In this document: positions 1 to 10,500 of the stretch, one piece after another | Numbering within the stretch: the first letter of the stretch is position 1 | Layout: each line of letters begins with the position of its first letter | Assembly (NCBI RefSeq): GCF_012844305.1 | Contig: NZ_JABANE010000090.1 | Location: forward strand, 1-37,438 | Source: Flammeovirga aprica JL-4 | GTDB taxonomy: Bacteria; Bacteroidota; Bacteroidia; Cytophagales; Flammeovirgaceae | Direction of reading: 5' to 3' | Length of the DNA: 37,438 nt | Notes under the pieces: generated by a model | The model's input: the letters and a program-made list of their open reading frames with translations, nothing else | The model's database searches: none | What the model was told of the DNA's origin: nothing | Translations under genes and position numbers: made by a program

Positions 1-48
1 GTTGAATATGGTCTTTTTTCATCTCTATAAAATTTAGACCTATAATTT

Positions 49-78
49 ACGATAATTTAGTTTACAATGTATTAAGTA
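49..78 (+). repeat. Dispersed 23-30 base repeat, copy 1
   Basis: Bases 56-78 are repeated exactly at 30921-30943. A wider version starting at base 49 matches, in reverse complement, the sequence around 30541-30565. It lies at the left edge of the window, before the REP-like element. It is probably the end of a short mobile element, but only one end is seen here. The match is read directly; the mobile-element interpretation is inferred. Confidence 0.6.
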
Positions 79-106
79 GTAGGGCAAATGAAAACGAGTG
101 TTTCTT

Positions 107-239
107 GCACCATAGTTAAAACTATGGGCAGGTGATAGGGCAACCTAATCAAGACTAAAGTCTTGAAGGTTAGCAACGGAGACAACACTTTAGTGTTGTT
201 GGAGTCAGTATCACTAGCCCATGACTTCAGTCGTGGTGC
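107..239. repeat. REP/MITE-like multi-hairpin element
   Basis: This is a compact array of four short palindromes with only two bases between arms: 110-127 (CCATAGTT/AACTATGG), 150-165 (CAAGACT/AGTCTTG), 182-199 (ACAACACT/AGTGTTGT) and 219-236 (CCATGACT/AGTCGTGG, one wobble pair). The outer 31 bases on each side (107-137 and 209-239) are imperfect inverted repeats of each other, so the whole unit can fold into a cruciform-like structure. It lies 89 bases past the stop codon of the lipoprotein gene that ends the susCD operon, so it could also stop or stabilise that transcript. The last palindrome resembles the 44-base palindrome at 10858-10901. REP elements mobilised by IS200/IS605-type transposases look like this, but no such transposase is in the window. 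Nothing else is seen in bases 1-328. Confidence 0.65.
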
Positions 240-328
240 ACGTAATTATTGTTCCATTTCTTTTGAATAAAAAAAACTACTTTACGACCACAATTCTTCC
301 CTCTTAAATCTCACCTCTTCCCTCACAT

Positions 329-1231
329 TTAGTCCCAAAGCTCCAAAGAAAGCTCTTTGTTTCTAAACGTTAAGGTATCAGTTACGATATGCGTTTGATC
401 ATTCAATGAATATTTATATTTCAAATACACTTTTTGATCTTGTTTTACATAGCGTGAGGCAATGTTTTCTACGTCTTGAATTTCTGAATCTGATGCACTT
501 TTTAGATCGATAATACCATCATCAAAATTCATATTCAGGTGCAAGCGAGAAGTGAAACGGATGCCTGAAAGGCCATTTGTAATGACTTCTGTAGCACCTA
601 CGGTCGATAAGTTCCACACTACATTGTTGACCATATCTTTATCACTGTTTACTGTTACGTCTTGTAAATCACCGCTGGCATTGAATGCTGAATCTACACC
701 GTGGTGATACCATACTGCATCTAAGGTGTGGATGTATTTGATCACTGGAATCATATAATCCATTGGTGCTACTCCTTTCAGTTCATCACCTGTCAATACT
801 GAATCAGTGGTAGATGAAAGGATTCTGATCGGCAATGCGTAGTTTCTGATCAAGCTGTTAGGATCTTGCAGGAACTTTGAAGAGTCCAATACTACATCAA
901 TCAGTCCGTTGAATTCTCCTTCTTGAATCCACATTTCGTTTTCGTTACTCAAGGTGTAGTATTCTGAAGGAAGCATTTCAAAAGCTGTGCCTTCTAGAAG
1001 TGTGCTGTCGATTGCATATTTCACTACCTCAGTTTTATTGTTTTCTCTCTTTCCACCTAATACAACTCCCATTTTAAACTGCAAGCCCTCTCCTGCTATG
1101 ACAGTTCTTACTGGTTTTTGATACGGGAAATAGACCGATGAATAGTCATAATCTGTTAGGTAATTATTGTAGCTTTCACAGCTGGTCAATAAAAAAAATG
1201 CTGCGATAAAAGTATAAAGTAATCTTTTCAT
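329..1231 (-). CDS. Surface lipoprotein with DUF1735 (BT_3987-type) domain
   Basis: This 300-residue protein begins with a lipoprotein signal ending in LLTSC (Cys18). Signs such as an early SVYFPYQ segment and strand-rich sequence over residues 30-160 fit the DUF1735/BT_3987 N-terminal domain. A second strand-rich part (about 165-300) resembles the C-terminal domains that usually follow it. Proteins of this type are encoded after susD in many Bacteroidota glycan loci and are thought to sit on the outer leaflet of the outer membrane and help bind glycan; that role is from family knowledge, not seen directly. It is the last gene of the operon, 11 bases after susD. No catalytic motif is visible. 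Other surface glycan-binding protein types remain possible. Confidence 0.78.
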   Translation of the reverse strand: MKRLLYTFIAAFFLLTSCESYNNYLTDYDYSSVYFPYQKPVRTVIAGEGLQFKMGVVLGGKRENNKTEVVKYAIDSTLLEGTAFEMLPSEYYTLSNENEMWIQEGEFNGLIDVVLDSSKFLQDPNSLIRNYALPIRILSSTTDSVLTGDELKGVAPMDYMIPVIKYIHTLDAVWYHHGVDSAFNASGDLQDVTVNSDKDMVNNVVWNLSTVGATEVITNGLSGIRFTSRLHLNMNFDDGIIDLKSASDSEIQDVENIASRYVKQDQKVYLKYKYSLNDQTHIVTDTLTFRNKELSLELWD

Positions 1232-1242
1232 AATTCATTCAT

Positions 1243-2940
1243 TTACCATCCTATGTTTTGAATAATAGCCTCACCTTTCAGCACTTCACGATAAGGGATT
1301 GGACCGTAAATCATGTGGCTTTGGTAGTTTCTATCTTCAACATGAACTTTTTGATAGGAAGTTGTCTGTGTGTTTTGATCTATATTTATTTCTATTCCAT
1401 TTACAGGTAAATTTAGAGCATCTACATCATAATTCCAGCGACGGATATCATAAAAACGGTGATTTTCGAACGCTAATTCAATACGTCTTTCATTATGAAT
1501 AAATGTTCTGAAAGCTTCTCTTCCTGCAATAGTATTCAGGTAAGCATCTGATGTGATTTGTGCTCTTTGGCGTACGGCCTGAATTGCTTCTTTGGCGGTC
1601 ATCCTCCCAAATGATGGCACTGTGTTAGGACCCACTAATTCGTTTGCAGCTTCGGCGTAGTTCAAGTAAGCTTCCACTTTTCTGAAAAGTGCCACATAGT
1701 GACGGCCATTTGTAGTTGTACCTGGTGTAATACTCACATTCGGATTGACGAATTTCTTCAAATAATAACCCGTTCTTGTGGCATATTCATTCACTTGCAC
1801 ATGATCTTCTCCTCCTACGTATGTTGCAATTGTTGAGCCTTTAAACGAAGAACCGTCATGGATAATAGTGGCATAAAAACGTGTGTCTCTTCCTTCATAA
1901 GGTTTTGATGGATCATAACCAGAATCGGGGTGATCAATCGGGAAGCCGTTGGCCATTGGGAATGCGTCTACCAATTCTTGAGAAGGGTTTGTAAAACCTT
2001 GACCGTTGAATGAAGGTGGAAAGTTTTTCTTCTCGATATCATTGTTGTTGGCGTATCTACGCATGATGGGTTCTCCTACTCTGTCGTCAAAATAAATGTC
2101 ATCGTTCCAAGCAGGAAGTCCACCCATTACATCAATCAATTTTTGACTTTCGTACACGGCTCTGTTCCATCCTCCTTCTGTAGTGATACCGCTGTTTTGG
2201 TCATTAAAAGCAGGACTTGCTGCGTAAAGTGCTACAACAGAACGAAGGGCTTGTGCAGCCATTTTTGATGCTCTACCTTGATTGGACTCTCCAAAATCTA
2301 CATCAGAACCCGTGTATTCTAATGGCAGATACTCCATAGCTACTTCGGTATCCTTCAAGATTTGAGCTACCACTTCTTCATAAGTATTGCGAGGTAGTAC
2401 CGTCGATTGTGAAATGTTTTCTGTGATCACTGGCACGCCTAATACATTTCCGTTTGTGGCTTTTCCACCATGTCTTTTTAGAAGATTGAAGTGGTAGTAA
2501 GCTCTTAAAAAGTGGGCTTCACCATACAAACGTTTTTTGTAATTGGCATTACGAAGTGAATCAGAAATAAAGTAATCCACCTCAAAACCTTTCTCCAAAA
2601 AATCATTGATATTTCTGATTACCTCATAAGATCCAGACCAATCTCCAATAGGATTGCTTGAAGGGTTCCATCCTCCTGCCGCCATTCTTCTTGTATTGGC
2701 ATTGATCTGTCTTGTCACTGCATTATCAGTTGCACAATCCAAAATATCATTCCCGTAAGTGGTGTACACTGAGGGTAATCCTTGGTAAGCGGAAAGTAAA
2801 ACGCCTTCTGCTGAACTTGGGTGCGACCAAATTTCGTCCTCAAATCGATTATTATCTCTCTCCAGTTCAAGATAGTTGGAACATGCTGATGCTGATAGTC
2901 CAATAATCAAGCTGAATACTATATTCTTTATTTTTTTCAT
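1243..2940 (-). CDS. SusD/RagB family glycan-binding lipoprotein
   Basis: This 565-residue protein has a lipoprotein signal (SASAC, Cys20) and the typical SusD layout: TPR-like helices in the N-terminal half (for example the YGEAHFLRAYYHFNLLKRHGG segment near residue 140) and a conserved C-terminal part with RRIELAFENHRFYDIRRW near residue 485 and the closing PIPYREV segment. SusD proteins form the lid over a SusC barrel at the cell surface and capture the oligosaccharide before import. The gene follows its partner susC by 13 bases and precedes the DUF1735 lipoprotein by 11 bases. Length is normal for the family. Ligand identity cannot be read from the sequence. Confidence 0.95.
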   Translation of the reverse strand: MKKIKNIVFSLIIGLSASACSNYLELERDNNRFEDEIWSHPSSAEGVLLSAYQGLPSVYTTYGNDILDCATDNAVTRQINANTRRMAAGGWNPSSNPIGDWSGSYEVIRNINDFLEKGFEVDYFISDSLRNANYKKRLYGEAHFLRAYYHFNLLKRHGGKATNGNVLGVPVITENISQSTVLPRNTYEEVVAQILKDTEVAMEYLPLEYTGSDVDFGESNQGRASKMAAQALRSVVALYAASPAFNDQNSGITTEGGWNRAVYESQKLIDVMGGLPAWNDDIYFDDRVGEPIMRRYANNNDIEKKNFPPSFNGQGFTNPSQELVDAFPMANGFPIDHPDSGYDPSKPYEGRDTRFYATIIHDGSSFKGSTIATYVGGEDHVQVNEYATRTGYYLKKFVNPNVSITPGTTTNGRHYVALFRKVEAYLNYAEAANELVGPNTVPSFGRMTAKEAIQAVRQRAQITSDAYLNTIAGREAFRTFIHNERRIELAFENHRFYDIRRWNYDVDALNLPVNGIEINIDQNTQTTSYQKVHVEDRNYQSHMIYGPIPYREVLKGEAIIQNIGW

Positions 2941-2953
2941 ATCATTACATCAT

Positions 2954-5788
2954 TTAAAATTTGAAATGAGCTCCCAGTGTCACGCTTCTCATAATCGGGA
3001 AGTTTGTGATGCCTGTATTGGGTCTTTCTGGGTCCAGATTTTTGTTTTTGATGGTTGTGAATTCAAACAAGTTATTTCCTCTCAGGGTGAAAGTTGATTC
3101 TATTCCAGCCATTTTATTTACAATTTTCTCTGGCATTGTATAGCTCAATTCCACACTTTTAATTCTGAAGAAATTACCCTTCTCTAACCAGAAATCAGAG
3201 TTTTGGAAGTTGTTGGTCGACTGTCCTGTCGTCAAAGCCGGGTAAGTAGCCTCACCTGCTGTTGCTTCAGTCCATGCGCCTCTTGCTATTTCTGTGTAAT
3301 TCATCAAACCATCAAACTGATAGTACTGATTGTTGTTGTTGATATAATGCCCTGCCAAACCAGATCCATGTACAAAGAGATTGAAGTTTTTATAACCTAC
3401 ATTCAGCTGAAGACCGAAAGTCATTGTTGGGTCAACAGTACCTAAATACGTTCTGTCATCTTCATCTACCACTCCGTCATTGTTTAAGTCAGCATATTGC
3501 AAATCACCTGGTCTTACTACACCAAAAGTTTGTCTTGTGGCACCATCAATTGCATTGGCATTTTGGAAGAAACCTAAGTTTCTGTAACCGTATACATTAC
3601 CGATTGGCATTCCTTTCTGGCTTAAGTAATTCTCATCAAAATTATATTCTAATACCTGATCCCATTTGGCTTGCTGATACATAAAATTAGAAGAGAAACC
3701 GATATGCCATGCACCTAATTGTTTCATATAAGAAACCATTAATTCAAAACCATTGCTCAACGTAGAATTATAATTCATCATCATTTGATTACCTCCCAAA
3801 TAGTCAGGGTAGAAATCATCCATGGCTACCGGCATATCTTTGCGGGCATTTCTGAATACATTCGCCTCCACATAGATTTTGTTGAATAATGTCAGTTCCG
3901 TACCCGCATTGAGTTCAATTGCTTTTTCATATTTTAAGTCCTCATTACCGTAAGCGGTTGGTTTCCAAACCGGATATTTGTTGTTGTTGGAAGGACCAAA
4001 ACGAGCATCTCCATCGTCACCATAACGAGTTACTTCACTGTAATAATTCAAAGAATTATTATGAGCTAATACACCTGCAGAACCTTTTAGTTTTAAGTAA
4101 GTCAACACACCATTGTTCTTTAGGAAATTCTCATTGGAAACTATCCATCCTAAACCGCCTGCGTAAGTCCACATCTGTTGGTTTTGGTTCTGCAGTGTAT
4201 TAGAAGCAACAATCACAGAAGAACCTTCTACTACATATTTTTTATTGAACATGTAATTGGCTGTCAAACCAGAATGCAAGTGTTTGTGCACTTGGAAACT
4301 GCTGCTGTTTGAAGTGGCCTGAAGGTACCCCATTCCTGTTACTAGAATCTGATGCTTTTCATTGAAGTTTCTATCATAATTAATAGAACCGTAGAAAGCA
4401 TTGCTGTAGTAGTCACTGGATGCCTTTCTTACTTGGTCATCCGCTTTTAAACCTGAATTGACTAATTGTAGTTGATAACCCTCTTCATTTGGCATCACAA
4501 CGGCATAACTGTTATAGCCTTCATTTTTACCATATTTGAACATAGAGTTATAATCGATGGAAGCATAAATATCTGCTGATAAACCTTTGATGTAATTATC
4601 GAAATCAAAATCAACACCCAATCGGGTTTGAATGTTTTTGTCATTCTGAATATCATACCCCCCGTAGTGCATTTGACCGTAAATGTTCTTCGGGTGATTA
4701 AGGCTAGCACCTAATACTGTATTTTCTCTTGAATCTCCTTCTTGAATAAAAATAGGGTATTCTAATGCTCTTGTAGAAGCCAAATCAGTATAGAAATCAG
4801 CCGTTGACATGGTAGGCTTGTTTCTGAATTCTGCTCTTCCGGCTACGTCTGTTTTTAAGGTTGCCCATTCCGATAAAGCAATATCTACATTGGCTCTAAT
4901 ATTGAAACGTTCATAAGTAGTTTGGTAACCTGTCGCCTCTAAACCTCCGTCGCCTGTGTAGCCTAAGTGAGCAAAAAACTTCGCTTTCTTTGTTCCTCCT
5001 TGGAAATTAAGGTAACCTTTTTGGTATTGTGCTGATTCTTTTAATGCAAAACCTCTATAATCTACATTAGGGTATAAAAGCGGATCTGAACCATTTCTAT
5101 ACGCCGCAATCTGTTCTTCACTGTAGAACGCTGGAAGTCCATCATTCAAACGTGCTTGATTGTAGAATTGAGCGTATTCATCTGCCCCTAAAAATTCTGG
5201 ATTGCTTGTAGGTGTTTTAGTACCAAATTCAAATCCACCACTAATTTTCAATCCGCTTGATTCACCTCTTTTTGTAGTGATAAGAATTACACCATTCGCC
5301 GCTCTTGAACCGTAAAGAATTTTTGATGTTGCATCTCTTAAGACTACAATCTGATCAATTTCTTCTGGGTTCAAATCCTGCCAAGGTCTGTCAATCCCGT
5401 CAACCAATACCAATGGAGAATTATTATTGTTTCTATCTTTTCCTCTCACCGTGATAGAAGCACCACCTCCGCCTGGTACGTTGGCGTTGGTTGTCACTTG
5501 TAAACCTAAGATTCTACCTTGCAATGCATTGGATAGATTCAATTCATTGGCAGTGGATAAATCATCTCCGTGAACACCATTGGCCACCCCAATAAACTGT
5601 TCTTTAGAAAGTGTTCTGTAGGTCGTTTTCACCTCATCATCACTGTTGGCTTTCAAGGTTTTCTTAAACCTTTCTGTCCCTTCGGAAGTCACTCTTGCAG
5701 GTGCCTCCTCTTGTGCATGAACATTGGCTCCCATCAAGAAGAAAAGGGATACAAAAGTCCATTTATATATTTTATTTGTATACTTCAT
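2954..5788 (-). CDS. SusC/RagA-type TonB-dependent receptor lacking the N-terminal extension
   Basis: This 944-residue outer-membrane receptor has a signal peptide (residues 1-25, ending NVHAQ), a plug domain at about 65-175 (LQGRILGLQV, SPLVLVDGI, LRDATSKILYGSRAANGV) and a long beta-barrel ending in a terminal phenylalanine. SusC proteins import oligosaccharides in a TonB-driven manner together with their SusD lid. Unlike the neighbouring SusC at 7536-10640, it has no carboxypeptidase-like N-terminal extension and no recognisable EEVVVVGYG TonB-box region: only about 40 poorly conserved residues separate the signal peptide from the plug. This makes it about 90 residues shorter. It follows susD2 by 7 bases and precedes susD1 by 13 bases, so it is the third gene of the operon. 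Confidence 0.93.
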   Translation of the reverse strand: MKYTNKIYKWTFVSLFFLMGANVHAQEEAPARVTSEGTERFKKTLKANSDDEVKTTYRTLSKEQFIGVANGVHGDDLSTANELNLSNALQGRILGLQVTTNANVPGGGGASITVRGKDRNNNNSPLVLVDGIDRPWQDLNPEEIDQIVVLRDATSKILYGSRAANGVILITTKRGESSGLKISGGFEFGTKTPTSNPEFLGADEYAQFYNQARLNDGLPAFYSEEQIAAYRNGSDPLLYPNVDYRGFALKESAQYQKGYLNFQGGTKKAKFFAHLGYTGDGGLEATGYQTTYERFNIRANVDIALSEWATLKTDVAGRAEFRNKPTMSTADFYTDLASTRALEYPIFIQEGDSRENTVLGASLNHPKNIYGQMHYGGYDIQNDKNIQTRLGVDFDFDNYIKGLSADIYASIDYNSMFKYGKNEGYNSYAVVMPNEEGYQLQLVNSGLKADDQVRKASSDYYSNAFYGSINYDRNFNEKHQILVTGMGYLQATSNSSSFQVHKHLHSGLTANYMFNKKYVVEGSSVIVASNTLQNQNQQMWTYAGGLGWIVSNENFLKNNGVLTYLKLKGSAGVLAHNNSLNYYSEVTRYGDDGDARFGPSNNNKYPVWKPTAYGNEDLKYEKAIELNAGTELTLFNKIYVEANVFRNARKDMPVAMDDFYPDYLGGNQMMMNYNSTLSNGFELMVSYMKQLGAWHIGFSSNFMYQQAKWDQVLEYNFDENYLSQKGMPIGNVYGYRNLGFFQNANAIDGATRQTFGVVRPGDLQYADLNNDGVVDEDDRTYLGTVDPTMTFGLQLNVGYKNFNLFVHGSGLAGHYINNNNQYYQFDGLMNYTEIARGAWTEATAGEATYPALTTGQSTNNFQNSDFWLEKGNFFRIKSVELSYTMPEKIVNKMAGIESTFTLRGNNLFEFTTIKNKNLDPERPNTGITNFPIMRSVTLGAHFKF

Positions 5789-5795
5789 AATTTAA

Positions 5796-7532
5796 TTACC
5801 ATCCTGGATTTTGAGTGAAATTTTCATTTTTACTTACTTCCTCCAATGGAATCGGGTACCAGTAATTTCTTTCCGAGAAGTTTCTCGCATTTGGAATTTC
5901 TGGGTATTCATAAGAATAATTATCCCCGTCTTTGGTAATGATTACTTTTCGGATAGAGCGGTAATCGACTTGGGCTGTTTTCCATCTGCGGGAATCAAAC
6001 CAACGGTGTCCTTCAAAACACAATTCAACAGCTCTTTCATTGCGGATTCTTTCTCTAAAAAGATCTTTGCTGGCTGTAAACTTGCTATTAACATCCGGCA
6101 TACCTACTCTATTTCTGATAATATTGATGGCTTGAACAGCAGACATTCCTGTTTCTGGAGCAACAGCCGTTGGGCCGTATACTTCATTTGCCGCTTCTGC
6201 AAAGTCTAAATAGATTTGAGCATAACGGATAAATACCCAAGGCATATAATGCATATCGTATCTATTTTCCCATCTATTATTTCCTTCGGGCCAGTATTTC
6301 TTAATAAAATAACCCGTCAAAGATCTCTGGTTAATCGGCAACTTGTCTTCTCTTCCACCTGTGTAAGTCTCGATATACAATTGCGTATCACCATTTTTAC
6401 CCCAAGGAGCACCATCATACAGCACATTGTTGTAAAATCTTGGATCACGGTTTTCATAAGGATTACTACTATCAAAACCTGAATCTGGATCTGTTATTGG
6501 AAGCCCATTGCTCATCTCATATCGATCTACTGTGTTTTGTGTAGGACCTGTTGTAGCGTTGGCTCCTCCATAGGATTGAGGGATAAAATGATTTCTTACA
6601 TCTTGTGAAGATCTAATGCCCGTATGTCTCCAGAAAATATACTCTGAATTGGCTGGCTCAAACTCACTATAAAAAATATCTTTATAGTTATCACCGCTCA
6701 TCAATTGAATTCCATATTCACCTGCAGTCTTAAACAACTCCCCTTGAGTCACCATAGCCTGTTTCAATAAATCCTGATTGTAAACTGCTCCATTTCCTGC
6801 ATCTTGCTGCATTAATGGTGATGCCATATACAGTTGAATCATTCCTTTTAAACCTAAAGCAGCACCTTTTGTCACACGGCCCAACTGATTGGATTCCCAT
6901 TTTGTAGGCAATAATTCAAATGCCATATCTAAATCTTCTAGACAATCCTGAGCACTTTCCACAAAACTTCTTCTTGGAAGATTGAAATCTGTATCAGGAG
7001 TAAAAGAGACTTTCATTTCCGGCATTCCACCCCAACGGATGAGGACCTGAAAATAGTGCCATGCTCTCATAAAATAAGCTTGTCCCATCAGTTCATCAAT
7101 CTGTCCAGGAGTCGCATCTTGCAACATTTCAATTCTTTCTATTGTTGTATTTGCTGTACGAATAGCCTGAAAACTATTTGCAATTACTGGGGAACGTGAA
7201 CCGATACCATGATTACTGATTTCCCAGCCTATTTCTGTCTGTGTTGAATTGCCTGCGCTTGAATAAAAACCTCCGGCATTCATATCGTTTTGTACCGTCC
7301 AATTGGAATTGTTTTCGGTTTCATCACTGAAACTTCCTGAATCAAAACGGCGACGCCAATCAAAATAATCATCTAAGTAAGCATACAGTTTGTCGTTGAA
7401 TGCTCTGTAGGACTCATAATTGGTAAACACTTCTGTCTCTGTCACACCTTGATCTGGTGAGCGATCTAAGAATCTTTCGCAAGAAAGAAAACCAAGTGCC
7501 AATAGTAATATGATAAATCTTTTCATTTTCAT
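5796..7532 (-). CDS. SusD/RagB family glycan-binding lipoprotein
   Basis: This 578-residue protein carries a lipoprotein signal (GFLSC, Cys18 counting from the first of two possible starts, MKMK). The SusD fold is shown by the helical AYFMRAWHYFQVLIRWGG segment near residue 155 and the ERAVELCFEGHRWFDSRRW segment near residue 510, with a YWYPIPLEEV end. It should form the surface lid of the SusC encoded just upstream (gap of 3 bases). It differs clearly in sequence from the other SusD at 1243-2940, so the operon encodes two distinct capture proteins rather than a recent duplication. The ligand is unknown. Confidence 0.95.
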   Translation of the reverse strand: MKMKRFIILLLALGFLSCERFLDRSPDQGVTETEVFTNYESYRAFNDKLYAYLDDYFDWRRRFDSGSFSDETENNSNWTVQNDMNAGGFYSSAGNSTQTEIGWEISNHGIGSRSPVIANSFQAIRTANTTIERIEMLQDATPGQIDELMGQAYFMRAWHYFQVLIRWGGMPEMKVSFTPDTDFNLPRRSFVESAQDCLEDLDMAFELLPTKWESNQLGRVTKGAALGLKGMIQLYMASPLMQQDAGNGAVYNQDLLKQAMVTQGELFKTAGEYGIQLMSGDNYKDIFYSEFEPANSEYIFWRHTGIRSSQDVRNHFIPQSYGGANATTGPTQNTVDRYEMSNGLPITDPDSGFDSSNPYENRDPRFYNNVLYDGAPWGKNGDTQLYIETYTGGREDKLPINQRSLTGYFIKKYWPEGNNRWENRYDMHYMPWVFIRYAQIYLDFAEAANEVYGPTAVAPETGMSAVQAINIIRNRVGMPDVNSKFTASKDLFRERIRNERAVELCFEGHRWFDSRRWKTAQVDYRSIRKVIITKDGDNYSYEYPEIPNARNFSERNYWYPIPLEEVSKNENFTQNPGW

Positions 7533-7535
7533 TTC

Positions 7536-10500
7536 TTATAAACCAAGTCTTAAACCAAGATTAAATCTTCTCACAAGAGGATATGCCGCATTAGAATTGG
7601 CAGGATCTAGTCGTTCATCAAAATTCGTCACCGTAAACAAGTTGTTGCCTGAAGCGTAGATGTAGATATTTCTATAGAAGTCTGATGATTTTCCTCTTAC
7701 ATTGTATCCAATTTCCAAGTTTTTCAAACGCCAATATGAAGCATCTTGCCACATGTACTCTGTAGAGTTGTTGTTATGCTGTTTGTTTTGGAAATGCAGT
7801 GTTGGATTAGCATTCGGGTCTGGGTTTTCAGCACTCCAAGTGTTGGCATGGAACTGATCCAGTACATAAAAACCTTTCGAGAAGCCCCACATCATATCAT
7901 CCGAGATGTTGGCGTAATTGCCGTTTACTCCGTAGAATAATGCCGAGATAGAGAACCCTTTATAACTCACTGAAAGATTCACTCCATACGTTTGTGTAGG
8001 TACGTCCAACCCTTCCAAAATTGTCTGATCATTGATATCTACACTACCGTCACCATTGAAGTCAATGTACTTGATATCACCCGGAATTGGCGATCCTCCA
8101 AGGTTGGTATTTGGTGAGTTGTAGATGTCATCCCAATCTTGATATAAACCGTCAGTCACATAACCTTTTTTCCATCCGATTGGCTTTCCAGCATCTTTCT
8201 GAGAGTCTGGTAATAAAGCAGGATCATCTCTGTTGATGATTTTACTTTGGTTCATCGAATAGTTAGGAGCAATTCCAATATTCCAGTGATCTCCAATTGT
8301 AAAATCATAACTTAATGCCACTTCAAAACCTCTTGATTTCACTTCACCAATATTGGCGTAAGGGTTTTCAGGGAAACCTGACCAAGCTGGAATGTTTCTT
8401 CTTTCCATTAAAATATCATAGCGGTATTCATCAAAAAGGTCTACTGTCAGTTTCCAGTTTTTCATTACAGTGGCTTCAAAACCTAAGTTCTGTTTCACTG
8501 CCTTTTCCCATGTTGCATTTTCGTTTGGAATCCTTCCTTCGTAATAGTGAGGCGCCCAGTTTTTAGGATCTTGACCTAATCTCCAGTTAATATTACCGTC
8601 TTGGTAATACTCCCCAAAGTAAAGATGTCTTGTATTGTTATTGATATGCGAACGGCCCACTGTACCGTAAGAGTAACGAATTTTGGCACTGTTCAACCAA
8701 TCCATTTTCTTAAATAGATTCTCTTCTGAAATCACCCATCCTAATGCAAATGATGGGAAAACACCAAATCGTTTTAATGGTGCGAAGTTATCTGAACCAT
8801 TGACACCTACATTGACTTCAGCCATATATTTCATGCGGTAGTCATAAGTGATTCTACCAGCCCAGTTTTCTTCATAAAATGGGAAGGAAACATCTGGTGA
8901 ATTAATTCTTCTCGAGAAAAGTAATAAACCTGTTACGGAGTGATCTCCAAAAGTTCTGTTGTAACGTGAAGAGAATTCATAAAGCATCGTTTTTCTAAAC
9001 CAACCGTAATCCCAATTCTCAATCGTTACAGGTTGCTCGATAAAGTTGGCGTCAGGGTAACGAACTCTTGTTTCGGCATCAGGAGTTGGATAATGGAATA
9101 GTGTTCTGTCTTTGACAACCGATTTATTAAATTCAGTGTAAGTATCAAAAGCAATCTTCGCTCTGAACGTTAAACCTTTAGTGATAAAGTCTAATTTCTG
9201 ATCCAGCTGTAAGTTTGTAAACAGCTCCGAACGTCTCGTTTGTCCACTACCCGACTCATTTAAAATGGATAATGGGTTGTCTGCACCGTTAGGATCGATA
9301 CCTCCGTAGGTACCATCTGCAAATTGTGATGGATAAAGATAAGAAGGTGTTCTATAAATTTTCTTGAAGAACTCTCCTTTTTGATATGTGCTTGATTTTA
9401 CTTCTTGAGGGCTTGAATATCTTTTTTGATTACCCGAGATACCAAAATCAATGCTTGTTGTATTCGTTACTTTAAATTTCAGATTCGATCTAAAGTTTAA
9501 TCTGTCGTTCGTAAAACTTGGATCATAGTCTTGATGTGCTTGTGAATTAAGAATATCCGTTTCTTTCAAATAACCTACAGAAGTAAAATATTTGATTTTC
9601 TTTGTACCACCCGAAATGTTGAAGTTAGTTTTTGATTGATAACCTGTCCCTACTACTTCATCCCACCAATTCACATCAGGATAACGCTCTAAATCTCTAT
9701 TAGGATTTTCCCAGTTACGAATGTAGCTTTCAGGAATCATTTGATCCCAAAGACCGTCATTGGCTAAAGCTTGATTTGATAATCTAAATGTGCTAGGCAA
9801 ATCCAATCTTGAGGAAGTATTCATTGGTGTTTTCATTCCCACTTCCTGAGAGATATTGATTCTTGTTTTCTCTTCCTTTCCTTGTTTTGATGTGACCAAA
9901 ATCACACCGTTGGCACCTTTCACACCAAATACGGCTGTTGCCGAAGCATCTTTCAAAACTGAAATTGATTCCACTTCATTAGGATCAATATCATTAAAAC
10001 TTCTTTCCACACCATCTACTAAGATCAGCGGAGAGTTGTCATTCCATGATGAACGACCACGGATCAAGATTTGTGCTTCATTTTGTCCAGGTTCTGCAGT
10101 AGATTCCATTACTGTCATACCTGCCACTCTACCCGTCAGTGCACTAGTCATATTGGTTGCACCGCCAGATTCTAATAGTTCTTCAGTTGGCGTCGTTTCA
10201 ATCGCACCAACAATACTTTGCTTTTTTTGTACACCATAACCGACTACCACCACTTCTTCAAGCAGTTCTTCATCGAGCGATAGTTTTACATCAATAACCG
10301 ATTGTGTTCCCACTACAATTTCCTGACTCTGATAGCCAATGAAAGAATAAACTAAAACGTCATTGGTTTTTACTGATAGTTTGTAAGAACCATCAAAGTG
10401 AGAAATTGTTCCTTTCGTAGTTCCTTTAATAAGGATAGACACACCTGGTAATGATTCTCCCATTTCATCTGTTACTACTCCAGAAACGATTATGTTTTCT

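Noticed and set aside
5811..6209. 132-codon open frame antisense to susD
   Set aside because: Shadow of the SusD C-terminal coding region with no promoter or domain of its own.
9856..10239. 127-codon open frame antisense to susC
   Set aside because: It lies entirely opposite a strongly conserved receptor plug region; its composition is that of a shadow frame.
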